DNA from: Picosynechococcus sp. PCC 7002
GTDB taxonomy: Bacteria > Cyanobacteriota > Cyanobacteriia > Cyanobacteriales > MRBY01
Length of the DNA: 64,000 nucleotides
Direction: 5' to 3'
Assembly (NCBI RefSeq): GCF_963860125.1
Contig: NZ_CAWLFA010000001.1
Coordinates: 2,728,001 to 2,792,000 of the forward strand
Shown: piece by piece, positions 53,975 through 62,863 of the stretch
Position numbering within the stretch: position 1 is the first letter of the stretch
How the letters are laid out: the number at the start of each line of letters is the position of its first letter
Program-made: the position numbers and the translations under genes
The notes under the pieces: generated by a model
Told to the model about the DNA's origin: nothing
The model's database searches: none
What the model saw: only the letters and a program-made list of their open reading frames with translations

Positions 53975-56011
53975 ATGTCCGACGCCCCCCCAACCCGCCT
54001 GGCCCAACTGCGATCGCAACTGCAAAAAGCGGCCTATGCCTACTATGTCCTCGATGCGCCGTTCATGGAGGATGCTGTCTATGACCAGCTCTATCGGGAA
54101 CTGGTGGCCCTGGAAACGGCACATCCCCAACTCATCACCCCCGACAGTCCTACCCAACGGATTGGCGACCAGCCCGCCACCCAATTCACCAGCGTCAAAC
54201 ATAATATCCCCCTCTACAGTCTGGAAAATGCCTTTGACTTTGGGGAACTGACCCAGTGGGAACAACGGTGGCAGCGGGCGTTGGCCGGAGAAATCCCCAG
54301 CGATTCCGGTTATGTGTGCGAACTTAAAATCGATGGCTCGGCGATCGCCTTAACTTACGAAAACGGGATTTTAGTGCGCGGAGCCACCAGGGGCGACGGT
54401 GTGACAGGAGAAGAAATCACCCAAAATCTGCGTACTATTCGTACCATTCCTTTACGTTTAAACCTCGATAATCCGCCTCCTTTAGTGGAGGTGCGGGGGG
54501 AAGCTTTTTTACCCCTAGAGACCTTTGAAAAGATTAACCAAGAGCGGGAAAAAGCGGGCGAAAATCTATTTGCTAATCCGCGAAATGCCGCCGCTGGTAC
54601 CCTACGACAACTTGATTCCCGAATTGTTGCGGCTCGCAAGTTAGACTTTTTTGCCTACACCCTCCACCTCCCAGAATCGCACAATTCCCCTCAGTTAAAT
54701 AGCCAATGGGAGGCCCTCGAATTTCTGAAAAAAATGGGGTTTCGGGTCAATCCAAACCGTGAGCTTTGCCCTAATTTAACTGCCGTAAAAAATTATTTTG
54801 AAAAATGGGATGAAGGCCGCAAAAAACTCCCTTACCTGACCGATGGGGTTGTCGTTAAACTCAATGACTTTTCTCTCCAGGCTGAGTTGGGCTTCACCCA
54901 AAAATTTCCCCGCTGGGCGATCGCCTTAAAATATGCCGCCGAGGAAGCCCCAACCACTGTCAAAGACATCATCGTCAACGTGGGCAGAACGGGGGCTGTC
55001 ACCCCCATGGCCGTCATGGAACCAGTGCAATTGGCCGGAACAACGGTACAACGGGCCACCCTCCACAACGAAGACCGCATTAAAGAATTAGATCTTAGAA
55101 TCGGTGATACAGTCGTCATTCGCAAAGCAGGGGAAATTATCCCGGAAGTTTTGCGAGTTTTAGTTGATTTACGCCCAGAAGCAACTATTCCTTACGAATT
55201 TCCAAGCCATTGTCCCGAATGCAACTCAGCCCTGGTTCGTCCCCCTGGGGAAGCCGTCGCCCGCTGTGTGAATAGTTCTTGTCCGGCGATTTTGCGGGGT
55301 TCCCTCGTCCATTGGGCTGGCCGCGACGCCCTCGATATCCAGGGTTTAGGCGAAAAAAATGTGATTCTTTTGATTGAGCATGGTCTGGTGCAATCCATCG
55401 CCGACATTTATGACCTAACCAGCGAACAGTTGCAGTCTCTCCCCCGTATGGGACAAAAGTCAGCGGCGAATTTAATCCAGGCGATCGCCCACTCAAAAAA
55501 TCAAGACTATGCCCGTGTTTTGTATGGTCTGGGGATTCGCTTTGTGGGGAAAGTCAATGCAGAAATTTTGGCGCAAAACTTCCCAACTTTAGAACAACTC
55601 CAAAAAGCCAGCTTCGCTCAATTACAGGGGGTTTATGGCATTGGCGAAGAAATTGCCCAATCCGTCGTCGATTGGTTCCGGGTAGATGCGAATCAACAGT
55701 TGATCGAAAAGCTACAACAAGCGGGCTTGACCTTTGCCCAAACCCAGACGGCCCAAACCCAGACGGCCCAAACCCAAGCCAATCATCAGATTTCCGGTAA
55801 AACCTTTGTGATCACAGGGACATTACCGACCCTCAAACGCACTGAAGCTGCCGAAAAAATCAAAGCAGCCGGCGGCAAAGTCACGAGTTCTGTCAGCAAA
55901 AATACTGACTATCTTGTGGCGGGCGACAATGCCGGATCTAAACTAGACAAAGCCCGACAATTGGGAATTCAAGAACTGAATGAAAACCAGCTTTTAGAGT
56001 TGTTGGTATAG
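53975..56011 (+). CDS. ligA: NAD-dependent DNA ligase LigA
   Basis: The protein has 678 residues. The Ia domain starts [22 protein letters not shown]. The adenylation motif is KIDG in [17 protein letters not shown]. It is followed by the OB fold, the zinc-finger cysteines in [10 protein letters not shown] and [10 protein letters not shown], four helix-hairpin-helix elements, and a C-terminal BRCT domain ([20 protein letters not shown]). The linker between them contains a tandem QTQTA repeat coded by 15-bp units (about 55738-55782). It seals Okazaki fragments and repair nicks. Confidence 0.97.
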
Positions 56012-56218
56012 AAAAAATCTTTTGAATATGACGCAATCTCAACCGCCAATTGCCGCCCTGGCGCTCCGTTAGAGAATCGATGGCAAGTGACTTGGGGTTC
56101 ACTTTGAGTATAAAAACATTTGCACTAAAAAAATATCAAGAAATTTAACGAAACCGCGCTTTTAACCCCCGGAAATCCTTGCTATGATTCAGAAAACTCC
56201 CCCTAAGGTACTGAAACG

Positions 56219-56404
56219 ATGACTTATCCTAATTTTCCTGACGAAATCCCCTGGACGGAAGAAGCGAAAACCAAATACAAAAATATTCCTTTTTATGCCC
56301 GTTCCCAGGCGCGACAAACCATCGAAGAACTTGCCCGTGAAGAAGAAGTCGAAGAAATTACGGCGGAACTGGTGATGCGCGCGCAACAAAAATTTGGGAA
56401 ATAA
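56219..56404 (+). CDS. Small PCP_red-domain protein
   Basis: The protein has 61 residues, essentially one domain: IPWTEEAKTKYKNIPFYARSQARQTIEE, then EEEVEEITAELVMRAQQKFG. This is the short helical domain that also forms the C-terminus of the light-independent protochlorophyllide reductase subunit ChlB. Stand-alone copies are common in cyanobacteria, but their role is unknown. It is not near chl genes here. Confidence 0.85.
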   Translation: MTYPNFPDEIPWTEEAKTKYKNIPFYARSQARQTIEELAREEEVEEITAELVMRAQQKFGK

Positions 56405-56505
56405 GTCTAGAGCTAGATTATGGTGGTGGCGATCGCCAAAAAAATTCCTAGATTTGGGGGGCGACCCGTGCGAATTTTTTACTCTGTCCCGGATATGGTG
56501 CGTCC

Positions 56506-57222
56506 ATGATTTTTGATGCGTCAAACTTAGGCTACTGGGTGCTCCTGGGGAGTGGCATCCTGTTGTATTTGTTTGTCATTTTCTCTGGGGGTGGGGACGA
56601 TGACCTCGATATGGAAGCCGATTTTGATGCAGACATCGACGCCGATATAGACTTAGATGCCGACGTTGATGGTGATCTCGATGGAGATACCGAGGTTGAG
56701 GGCGAAGGGTTTGGTCTCTGGTCGGTGCTGTCTTGGTTTGGCTTTGGGCAAGCGCCGTTAATGTTGCTGCTGGCCACAGATCTCAGTCTGTGGGGTCTGT
56801 TGGGGTGGATGTTCAACGTGGGCCTGAGGACACCGACGGGATTTTTAGGGATTGTGGTCTTTTTTGGGAGTGGGGCGATCGCCTTTTGGATCGGGAAACT
56901 GTTGGCTTACCCCCTAGGGAAAGTATTTGCCGCCTTTGGGGAAGATGTCAGCAGCGATCGCCTGATTGGGTGCCTGGGGGTGGTCTCTTCTAAAACTCTT
57001 CCCCACTATGTCGCTGGCAAAATTGGCCAGGCGGATGTGTACGATTCGGCTCGGAACCTGATGACTGTCCCGGTGAGTTTACCCCACTGGGCCGAAGTGA
57101 TTCCCCGACGGGGCGACAAAATTTTGATCGTTGATCGCACCGAACATAGTTATCTGGCGATCGCCAAAGATAGTTCCGACGAAGACCGCTGGCTCGCTGA
57201 AGTGAAACAGCTTCCCCAATAA
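56506..57222 (+). CDS. YqiJ/NfeD-like membrane protein with aspartate-rich loop
   Basis: The protein has 238 residues. A first membrane helix (about 10-25) is followed by a very acidic loop at about 30-66 with repeated DxDxD units (DADIDADIDLDADVDGDLDG). Two or three more helices follow at about 80-140. The C-terminal OB-like domain (DRLIGCLGVVSSKTLPHYVAGKIG, VPVSLPHWAEVIPRRGDKILIVD) matches YqiJ/NfeD proteins, which usually precede flotillin genes. No flotillin gene follows. The acidic loop could bind divalent cations. The next gene is a small membrane protein 64 bp away. Confidence 0.8.
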   Translation: MIFDASNLGYWVLLGSGILLYLFVIFSGGGDDDLDMEADFDADIDADIDLDADVDGDLDGDTEVEGEGFGLWSVLSWFGFGQAPLMLLLATDLSLWGLLGWMFNVGLRTPTGFLGIVVFFGSGAIAFWIGKLLAYPLGKVFAAFGEDVSSDRLIGCLGVVSSKTLPHYVAGKIGQADVYDSARNLMTVPVSLPHWAEVIPRRGDKILIVDRTEHSYLAIAKDSSDEDRWLAEVKQLPQ

Positions 57223-57286
57223 TCTTTTCCCCTTTTGCCCTAGGATAAGGCCAGGCCAAATCGCACCTTGTGGAGAGTGAGCACCG

Positions 57287-57466
57287 ATGCCGATCGAAAT
57301 TATTGTGATCGTCGCCGCTTTAATTATTTCTTGGTTAGTTTTTACCGCGTTTATCAAAATCGTGAAAACCAGCGTGCAAACCGCTGTGACCATTGCGGCC
57401 ATTGTGCTGGTGTTGCAACTGGTCTTCGGGATTCAGTCCGGGGCAGGTGATTACACAGATTATTGA
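57287..57466 (+). CDS. Small membrane protein, probably frameshifted at the 3' end
   Basis: The 59-codon frame (57287-57466) begins MPIEIIVIVAALIISWLVF and has two hydrophobic stretches. It ends abruptly in SGAGDYTDY. If one G of the GGGG run at 57440-57443 is removed, the frame continues QVITQIIELPRIIWDFFNNR to a stop at 57504-57506, an amphipathic end that fits the rest far better. This may be a natural frameshift or a sequence error. The protein follows the YqiJ-like gene on the same strand. No function assigned. Confidence 0.6.
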   Translation: MPIEIIVIVAALIISWLVFTAFIKIVKTSVQTAVTIAAIVLVLQLVFGIQSGAGDYTDY

Positions 57467-57547
57467 ACTCCCCCGCATCATCTGGGACTTTTTCAATAAC
57501 CGCTAAGGCATAAACATTAAAGACCTTTGGCTAACGGTACTGTTCAA

Positions 57548-57874
57548 TTAAATCCGCAGACGGTCGAGTACCTGCTTAATTTGCGCATCGGTTTTATGCT
57601 CTAGGCCCATGGCCACCATCAATAGGCCCATTTCCACCGCATCATTGAGGCTCAGGGCTAGATCAACGGCTTCGGTAGCTTCGAGGACATCATGGAATTT
57701 TTCTGGGTGATCAACGCTTAGGTCAATGTAGATAGCAGCAGGGTTTTTGCGGGGATCGTCTCGTTTTTCTTCCACGCGAGAGATGCGATTGGCCCGTGCC
57801 GTCACGCTGGTCACATTACTGGTGAGGGTGATGTCACCCGTGGTGATTTCTGTGGTGAATAGTTTGTTTGTCAT
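57548..57874 (-). CDS. Small conserved-looking protein of unknown function
   Basis: The protein has 108 residues, is soluble and has no signal peptide. It shows a beta-hairpin-rich N-terminus (TTEITTGDITLTSNVTSVTARANRI) and helical C-terminus (VDLALSLNDAVEMGLLMVAMG, AQIKQVLDRLRI). The ATG at 57874 is clean. It is convergent with the small membrane protein gene. I do not recognise the family. Confidence 0.65.
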   Translation of the reverse strand: MTNKLFTTEITTGDITLTSNVTSVTARANRISRVEEKRDDPRKNPAAIYIDLSVDHPEKFHDVLEATEAVDLALSLNDAVEMGLLMVAMGLEHKTDAQIKQVLDRLRI

Positions 57875-58140
57875 GGTACAAACCCCTCGGCGATCGCCAA
57901 CGATAATTTAGAACAACATCGGCTACTTTTAGCTTAACTCCCTCCTTTGGGGGCAGGCCGGAAACTGTACATATCTTGAGCTTGATGGCGCTTTATGGTC
58001 TAAACCGAACTTTAGGGCAATGCCGACGAGAGGCTTCTGTCCCAAAGGCGATCGCTTCCCCCGTAAACCCCCGTAAAAACATTGCCAAAATTTGAACAAC
58101 CCCTTGTAAAATAGCTAGGTTGTATTCTGCGGCACATCTC

Positions 58141-59436
58141 GTGATTGAACGTTATACCCTCCCCGAAATGGGGAATCTCTGGACAAATGAAGCAAAACTC
58201 AAGGCCTGGCTGAAAGTCGAAGTTGCCGTCTGTGAAGCGCAAGCAGAGTTAGGGTATATCCCCACAGAAGCCGTAGAAGAAATCAAAGCCAAAGCCCAGT
58301 TCGACGAAGCGCGGGTTTTAGAAATTGAGAAAGAAGTGCGCCATGATGTGATCGCTTTTCTCACCAACGTCAATGAATATGTCGGCGATGCGGGGCGTTA
58401 TATTCACCTCGGCATGACCAGTTCCGATGTTCTGGATACGGCCCTTGCTCTGCAGATGGTGGATAGCCTCGATCTGATCCTGACCTGTGTCGAAGAACTG
58501 ATCCAAGCGATTCGCTACCAAGCCCAACAACACCGCTACACCGTCATGGTGGGTCGTTCCCACGGCATCCACGCCGAACCGATGACCTTTGGGTTTAAGC
58601 TGGCGGGTTGGCTGGCTGAAATGCTCCGGAACCGCGATCGCCTAGTCGCTGTGCGCAAAGAAATTGCCGTGGGACAAATCTCTGGCGCTGTGGGAACCTA
58701 TGCGAACATTGAACCCCGCGTTGAAGCTTTAGCTTGTCAAAAACTCGGCCTGGATCCCGATACTGCTTCGACCCAGGTGATTTCCCGCGATCGCCACGCC
58801 AACTACATGAACCAACTGGCCGTGTTAGCCGCCAGCATCGAACGCTTTGCCGTGGAAATTCGCAACCTCCAACGCACCGATGTATTAGAAGTCGAAGAAT
58901 ATTTCTCCAAGGGTCAAAAAGGCTCTTCGGCGATGCCCCACAAACGCAACCCGATCCGTTCTGAACGCTTAACCGGGATGGCGCGCTTGGTGCGGGGTAA
59001 TGCGATGGCCGCCCTCGAAAACGTTGCCCTCTGGCATGAGCGGGACATTTCCCACAGTTCCGTCGAGCGGGTCGCCGTGCCCGATAGCTGCATCCTCGTG
59101 CATTTTATGCTGCGGGAAACCATTAGCCTCGTGAAGAATCTTTTGGTGTATCCAGAGAACATGAAACGTAACATGAACGTCTATGGCGGCGTGATTTTCA
59201 GTCAGCGGGTACTGCTGGCCCTCGTCGAGAAAGGCTTGACCCGTGAGGATGCCTACCGCCTTGTGCAAGGTTGCGCCCACACCGCCTGGAACACTGAAGG
59301 CGGGAACTTCCGCGCCAACGTCGAGCAAGATGCGGAAATTACCCAACACCTCTCTGGCGAGGAGATTGCAGCCTGCTTTGATCCGCAATTCCAACTGCGT
59401 CACCTCGATCAAGTCTACCAACGCCTCGGTATCTAA
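58141..59436 (+). CDS. purB: Adenylosuccinate lyase PurB
   Basis: The protein has 431 residues from the GTG at 58141 (MIERYTLPEMGNLWTNEAKL), the usual start for the family; an upstream TTG adds seven residues. Superfamily motifs are present: HLGMTSSDVLDTALALQM, GRSHGIHAEPMTFGFK, and the signature KGSSAMPHKRNPIRSERL with the mobile catalytic loop. It cleaves SAICAR and adenylosuccinate in purine synthesis. It is monocistronic as far as can be seen. Two direct copies of a 10-bp unit (CCCCCGTAAA) lie at 58058-58077 in its leader. Confidence 0.96.
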   Translation: MIERYTLPEMGNLWTNEAKLKAWLKVEVAVCEAQAELGYIPTEAVEEIKAKAQFDEARVLEIEKEVRHDVIAFLTNVNEYVGDAGRYIHLGMTSSDVLDTALALQMVDSLDLILTCVEELIQAIRYQAQQHRYTVMVGRSHGIHAEPMTFGFKLAGWLAEMLRNRDRLVAVRKEIAVGQISGAVGTYANIEPRVEALACQKLGLDPDTASTQVISRDRHANYMNQLAVLAASIERFAVEIRNLQRTDVLEVEEYFSKGQKGSSAMPHKRNPIRSERLTGMARLVRGNAMAALENVALWHERDISHSSVERVAVPDSCILVHFMLRETISLVKNLLVYPENMKRNMNVYGGVIFSQRVLLALVEKGLTREDAYRLVQGCAHTAWNTEGGNFRANVEQDAEITQHLSGEEIAACFDPQFQLRHLDQVYQRLGI

Positions 59437-59616
59437 ACCTTTCGTTTAACCGAGGTCAATTTGGCGATCGCCTTTTTTGAACTAAGATCCAAGAGAGGCG
59501 ATTTTTTATGGATAAATATTGATCTTCATGGAAACAAACCCTAACCGCTGAATATGTTGATGTTCAATATTGATCATCGCCAGGATAGTTAAGAGACCCT
59601 ACAAATTAGGTGCACC

Positions 59617-60366
59617 ATGGAATGTAGAGAATGCACGAATCGAAATAAACTCGATTTCGAATTCACAATGGCCTTTCAACCCATTGTCAACCTAGAAACC
59701 CAAACAATTTTTGCCCATGAAGCCCTGGTGCGGGGTTTAAATAATGAGTCAGCCCAAGCAATTTTTCAACACATTAACGACAGCAACCGCTACTTATTTG
59801 ACCAGTCCTGTCGCACCACAGCAATTCGTCTTGCCGCAGAACTGCATATTCCCTGTTTTTTGAGTATTAATTTCTTACCCAATGCCGTTTATGAACCAGA
59901 ACGCTGCATTCGCACAACCCTAGAAGCGGCGGAAACCTATGGATTTCCCATTGAGCAAATTATTTTTGAGATTACCGAAAGTGAACAAATCACAGATTTA
60001 GTCCACCTCCGAAAAATCGTTGAATATTATCGGGCCCGTGGTTTTAAAACAGCCATTGATGATTTTGGGGCAGGCTATGCTGGGTTAAATCTTCTATCAG
60101 AAATTCAGACTGATTTGATCAAACTTGACATGGCCTTAATTCGCGGCATTGACCAAGATAAAGTGCGGCAAGCGATCGTCAAAGGTGTGCTGCAAGTTGC
60201 CGGGGAACTCTCTAGTCTTGTCATTGCCGAAGGCATTGAAACCCAAGCAGAATTAACCACCCTCCAAGGGCTAGGCATTAACCTTTTCCAAGGCTTTTAT
60301 TTTGCTAAACCCACATTTCAATCCCTGGCCCAAATTCCGTCAGACAGGTTTGTCAATGTCGCTTAA
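59617..60366 (+). CDS. Stand-alone EAL domain protein (c-di-GMP phosphodiesterase type)
   Basis: The protein has 249 residues and consists of the EAL domain alone. The metal and substrate motifs are intact: EALVRG, SINFLPNAVY, FEITESEQ, AIDDFGAGYAG, LIKLDMALIRG, VIAEGIETQAE and QGFYFAKP. All glutamates and the catalytic lysine expected for c-di-GMP hydrolysis can be found, so the enzyme should be active. It lacks a GGDEF or sensor domain, so control must come from partners or expression. A cysteine pair (CRECTN) lies near the N-terminus. Confidence 0.88.
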   Translation: MECRECTNRNKLDFEFTMAFQPIVNLETQTIFAHEALVRGLNNESAQAIFQHINDSNRYLFDQSCRTTAIRLAAELHIPCFLSINFLPNAVYEPERCIRTTLEAAETYGFPIEQIIFEITESEQITDLVHLRKIVEYYRARGFKTAIDDFGAGYAGLNLLSEIQTDLIKLDMALIRGIDQDKVRQAIVKGVLQVAGELSSLVIAEGIETQAELTTLQGLGINLFQGFYFAKPTFQSLAQIPSDRFVNVA

Positions 60367-60545
60367 TTTTGGCGATCACCATGGTCAATATCGCCCTTCT
60401 CCTCTGACGCATTTTTTCCAAGTTGACCGTGGCCTTCACCTCTGCGCATTCCTAACTTTTCCCGAAGCATCGCCCCGACTCTAGACGCCAAAAATACTGT
60501 GTAAGATAAGAAGAAGTTGTTTTCTAATTGAAAGTGAAAAATATT

Positions 60546-61691
60546 ATGCCCACAGTCAGTAGCCAAGCCCCAGGTGCCGATACCTTAGATGCCAGTAAAA
60601 GTGGCCTTCCCGTAACGATTATCACCGGATTTCTCGGCAGCGGCAAAACGACACTACTAAACCACATCCTCAGCAACCAAGAGGGACTTAAAACTGCTGT
60701 CCTCGTGAACGAATTTGGGGAAATCGGCATTGATAATGAGCTAATTGTCACCACCGAAGACAACATGGTGGAACTCAGCAACGGCTGTGTCTGCTGCACC
60801 ATCAATGAAGATCTGGTGAATGCGGTGCATAAAATCCTTGATCGGGGTGACAAAATTGATTATCTCGTCGTTGAAACAACGGGGCTGGCAGATCCATTAC
60901 CTGTGGCCTTGACCTTCCTGGGGACAGAGTTACGAGACCTAACCCGCCTAGATTCCATTGTGACCATGGTGGATTGTGCCAACTTTAGTTTGGATTTATT
61001 TAATAGTGAAGCGGCTTACAGCCAAATCGCCTACGGTGACATCATCGTGTTGAATAAAACGGATTTGGTTGAGGAGTCAGACGTTGATGCCCTAGAAGTC
61101 AGAATCCGCGACATTAAAGAAGGGGCTAGACTCCTGCGCACCCAAAAGTCTGAAGTACCCTTGCCGTTGCTACTCAGTGTGGGTCTTTTTGAGTCGGATA
61201 AGTATTTTGATGCGGCAGATACTCATGTGCATCACCACCACAGCCACGATCACCACGACCACGACCATGGGCATAACCATGACCACCACGATCATGACCA
61301 TGTTTGCACCCCAGAGTGCGACCATGACCACGACCATGAACACCATCATCACCACTCAAACCATTTAGAAAACGATGGATTTACGTCAATTTCTTTCCAA
61401 AGTGACAAACCCTTTGCGATCCGCAAGTTTCAATATTTCCTAGATAATCAGTTACCCGTGAATGTGTTCCGGGCGAAGGGAATTCTGTGGTTTGATGAAA
61501 GCCCGCTACGCCATGTGTTTCACCTGAGTGGAAAGCGGTTTACGATCGATGATTCGGAATGGAAACCTGGGGAAACGAAAAAAAATCAGTTAGTCTTGAT
61601 CGGCCAAGATTTAGATGAGGCAACGTTACGACAACAGATAGAAAACTGTTTCTGCATGCCCTCCAAAAATCGTGGTCAGGGTTTTTCGTAA
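60546..61691 (+). CDS. CobW/COG0523-type GTPase with histidine-rich metal-binding loop
   Basis: The protein has 381 residues from the ATG at 60546; a TTG six codons earlier is also possible. GTPase motif G1 is GFLGSGKTT at 28-36, and the COG0523 metal motif is GCVCC at 80-84, then LVVETTGLADPLPV and VLNKTDLVEE. An extended histidine/aspartate-rich segment at about 222-275 contains one CxxxC (CTPEC) and alternating HHDHDHGH units, followed by the CobW C-terminal domain. Such proteins are zinc metallochaperones or regulators of zinc homeostasis. No Zur box was recognised upstream. A terminator follows. Confidence 0.9.
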   Translation: MPTVSSQAPGADTLDASKSGLPVTIITGFLGSGKTTLLNHILSNQEGLKTAVLVNEFGEIGIDNELIVTTEDNMVELSNGCVCCTINEDLVNAVHKILDRGDKIDYLVVETTGLADPLPVALTFLGTELRDLTRLDSIVTMVDCANFSLDLFNSEAAYSQIAYGDIIVLNKTDLVEESDVDALEVRIRDIKEGARLLRTQKSEVPLPLLLSVGLFESDKYFDAADTHVHHHHSHDHHDHDHGHNHDHHDHDHVCTPECDHDHDHEHHHHHSNHLENDGFTSISFQSDKPFAIRKFQYFLDNQLPVNVFRAKGILWFDESPLRHVFHLSGKRFTIDDSEWKPGETKKNQLVLIGQDLDEATLRQQIENCFCMPSKNRGQGFS

Positions 61692-61749
61692 TATCATTTC
61701 ATGTGCCAACGGCATTAACCGCTGAACGGCCAATCTACACAACGCCTGG

Positions 61750-61780
61750 GGTAAGGAAAGTCAATTTCTTACCTCTTTTT
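61750..61780 (+). terminator. Terminator of the CobW-type gene
   Basis: The arms GGTAAGGAA (61750-61758) and TTTCTTACC (61765-61773), with one G-T wobble, are followed by TCTTTTT. It lies 59 bp after the stop. Confidence 0.75.
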
Positions 61781-61865
61781 CATCTCGGTAAGATGATCGA
61801 GATTTACCGCTAAGATGGAAGGACTTTGGTTTTTTTAGCGCGCTGTTTTTTGGGTTTAATTTTTT

Positions 61866-62381
61866 ATGCGATCGCCCGCTCCTTCCCGGACTGTAACCTT
61901 CCCCTTTTGGCTGACTCTCTGCTTACTCTTAAGTTTAGGTACCGTAGGGGTTTTAGGGACAGTGCCAGCCTTTGGTCAGGGGCGCAAACAAAACGCCGAA
62001 CAAAAATTACTCCAGCGTAAAGATGCGGATCGTCATTTTGAACTGGCTCGCCAGGCCCACAGCGAAGGCAACTTAGAAACAGCACTGTTTCACTGGCACC
62101 GGGCCGAGGCGATTTATCGACAGTTTCGTACTTGGGATCAGCTGAACTTAACCCTCACAGCCTTGGCCGATACTTATTTGACTCAGGATAATCTCCAGGC
62201 AGCAGAAACCGTCCTGCGGCAACAACTTCATCTGGCCCGCGATCGCCAGGACGTACAGACCCAAGTTGTGGTGCTCAATCAACTCGGCCATCTTCTTGAG
62301 AGCCAGGCCCAACCCCAGGTTGCGGCGGCTATTTTTGCCGATGCCCAGGCGATCGCCCACACCACTCCCAGTCTGAGATAA
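61866..62381 (+). CDS. Small exported TPR protein
   Basis: The protein has 171 residues. A signal peptide covers about 1-38 (FWLTLCLLLSLGTVGVLG, then PAFGQG). Three TPR-like helix pairs follow: ADRHFELARQAHSEGNLETA, WDQLNLTLTALADTYLTQDN, and VVVLNQLGHLLESQAQPQVA. It is probably periplasmic. The ATG overlaps a HIP1 site. No partner gene is adjacent. Confidence 0.75.
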   Translation: MRSPAPSRTVTFPFWLTLCLLLSLGTVGVLGTVPAFGQGRKQNAEQKLLQRKDADRHFELARQAHSEGNLETALFHWHRAEAIYRQFRTWDQLNLTLTALADTYLTQDNLQAAETVLRQQLHLARDRQDVQTQVVVLNQLGHLLESQAQPQVAAAIFADAQAIAHTTPSLR

Positions 62382-62585
62382 ACTGCACCTTACCCCTAAA
62401 CAAGAGTGATCAAGTGAGAGTAAGTCGTTATTTTTATGGAGTCTAGTTAGCAAGAATGCTAGCGGGGTGATTCCGCATCAACTGGCGAAAAACCGAGGCA
62501 AGCCGCAAACATAAAATAAAAGAAATCAATCATTTTTTTATACCGAGAAAATAAAGTGGTTTTAACGAAATATCTTGCCCAGCCC
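62382..62585. other. Non-coding spacer
   Basis: This 204-bp spacer lies between a TPR gene and the convergent small ORF. It is AT-rich toward its right end with no clear feature. The wider 62382-62863 stretch also holds the 54-codon ORF and its promoter, described separately. Confidence 0.4.
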
Positions 62586-62750
62586 TCAGGACTCCGCTAA
62601 AGCATGGTCTAAACTGAGGGTCGCTAAATAATATTGGGCAAGATCAGGAGCCGTGTGGGGCTGTCTACCTTGGGATTGCTCTGGGGCATGGCTATCTTGG
62701 CGGAGCTGCTGGGTAATGTCGGTTGTACCGCAGGAGTGGACAATTTTCAT
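62586..62750 (-). CDS. Small ORF (54 residues) behind a Fur-box promoter
   Basis: ATG at 62750 to TGA at 62586-62588, sequence beginning MKIVHSCGTTDITQQLRQDS and ending LATLSLDHALAES. The protein is hydrophilic, with one cysteine and a short C-terminal amphipathic helix. I know no family for it. There is no good ribosome site, which lowers confidence that it is translated, but a promoter and Fur box lie in the right place upstream. It could be an iron-responsive small protein or the coding-like part of a regulatory RNA. Confidence 0.45.
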   Translation of the reverse strand: MKIVHSCGTTDITQQLRQDSHAPEQSQGRQPHTAPDLAQYYLATLSLDHALAES

Positions 62751-62791
62751 GGGATATTTTAATGAAAATAATTCTTATTTAAACTAGATAA

Positions 62792-62820
62792 AGTGTATCG
62801 ATACTTGGGAAGTTCGTCAA
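62792..62820 (-). promoter_or_regulatory. Sigma-70 type promoter of the small ORF
   Basis: On the minus strand, TTGACG (62815-62820) and TACACT (62792-62797) are separated by 17 bp. Transcription would begin near 62785, about 35 bp before the ATG. Confidence 0.55.
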
Positions 62821-62826
62821 TAGTAT

Positions 62827-62841
62827 TGATACTTATTTTCA
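62827..62841. promoter_or_regulatory. Fur box (iron regulator binding site)
   Basis: TGAAAATAAGTATCA on the minus strand matches the 7-1-7 Fur model TGATAAT-N-ATTATCA at 12 of 14 positions and lies inside a perfect TATTGA/TCAATA inverted repeat. A weaker second match (TGAAAATAATTCTTA, plus strand) covers 62763-62777, just downstream of the predicted start site. Together they flank the promoter. Confidence 0.6.
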
Positions 62842-62863
62842 ATAAAGTCTTAGGTGAGTTTGT

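Noticed and set aside
58058..58077. Two copies of CCCCCGTAAA before purB as a regulatory repeat
   Set aside because: Only two short copies and no link to a known regulator; noted in the purB entry only.
59516..59575. Direct repeat AATATTGATC, 50 bp apart, upstream of the EAL gene
   Set aside because: Ten AT-rich bases repeated once in a short gap can occur by chance; no symmetrical site or known motif.
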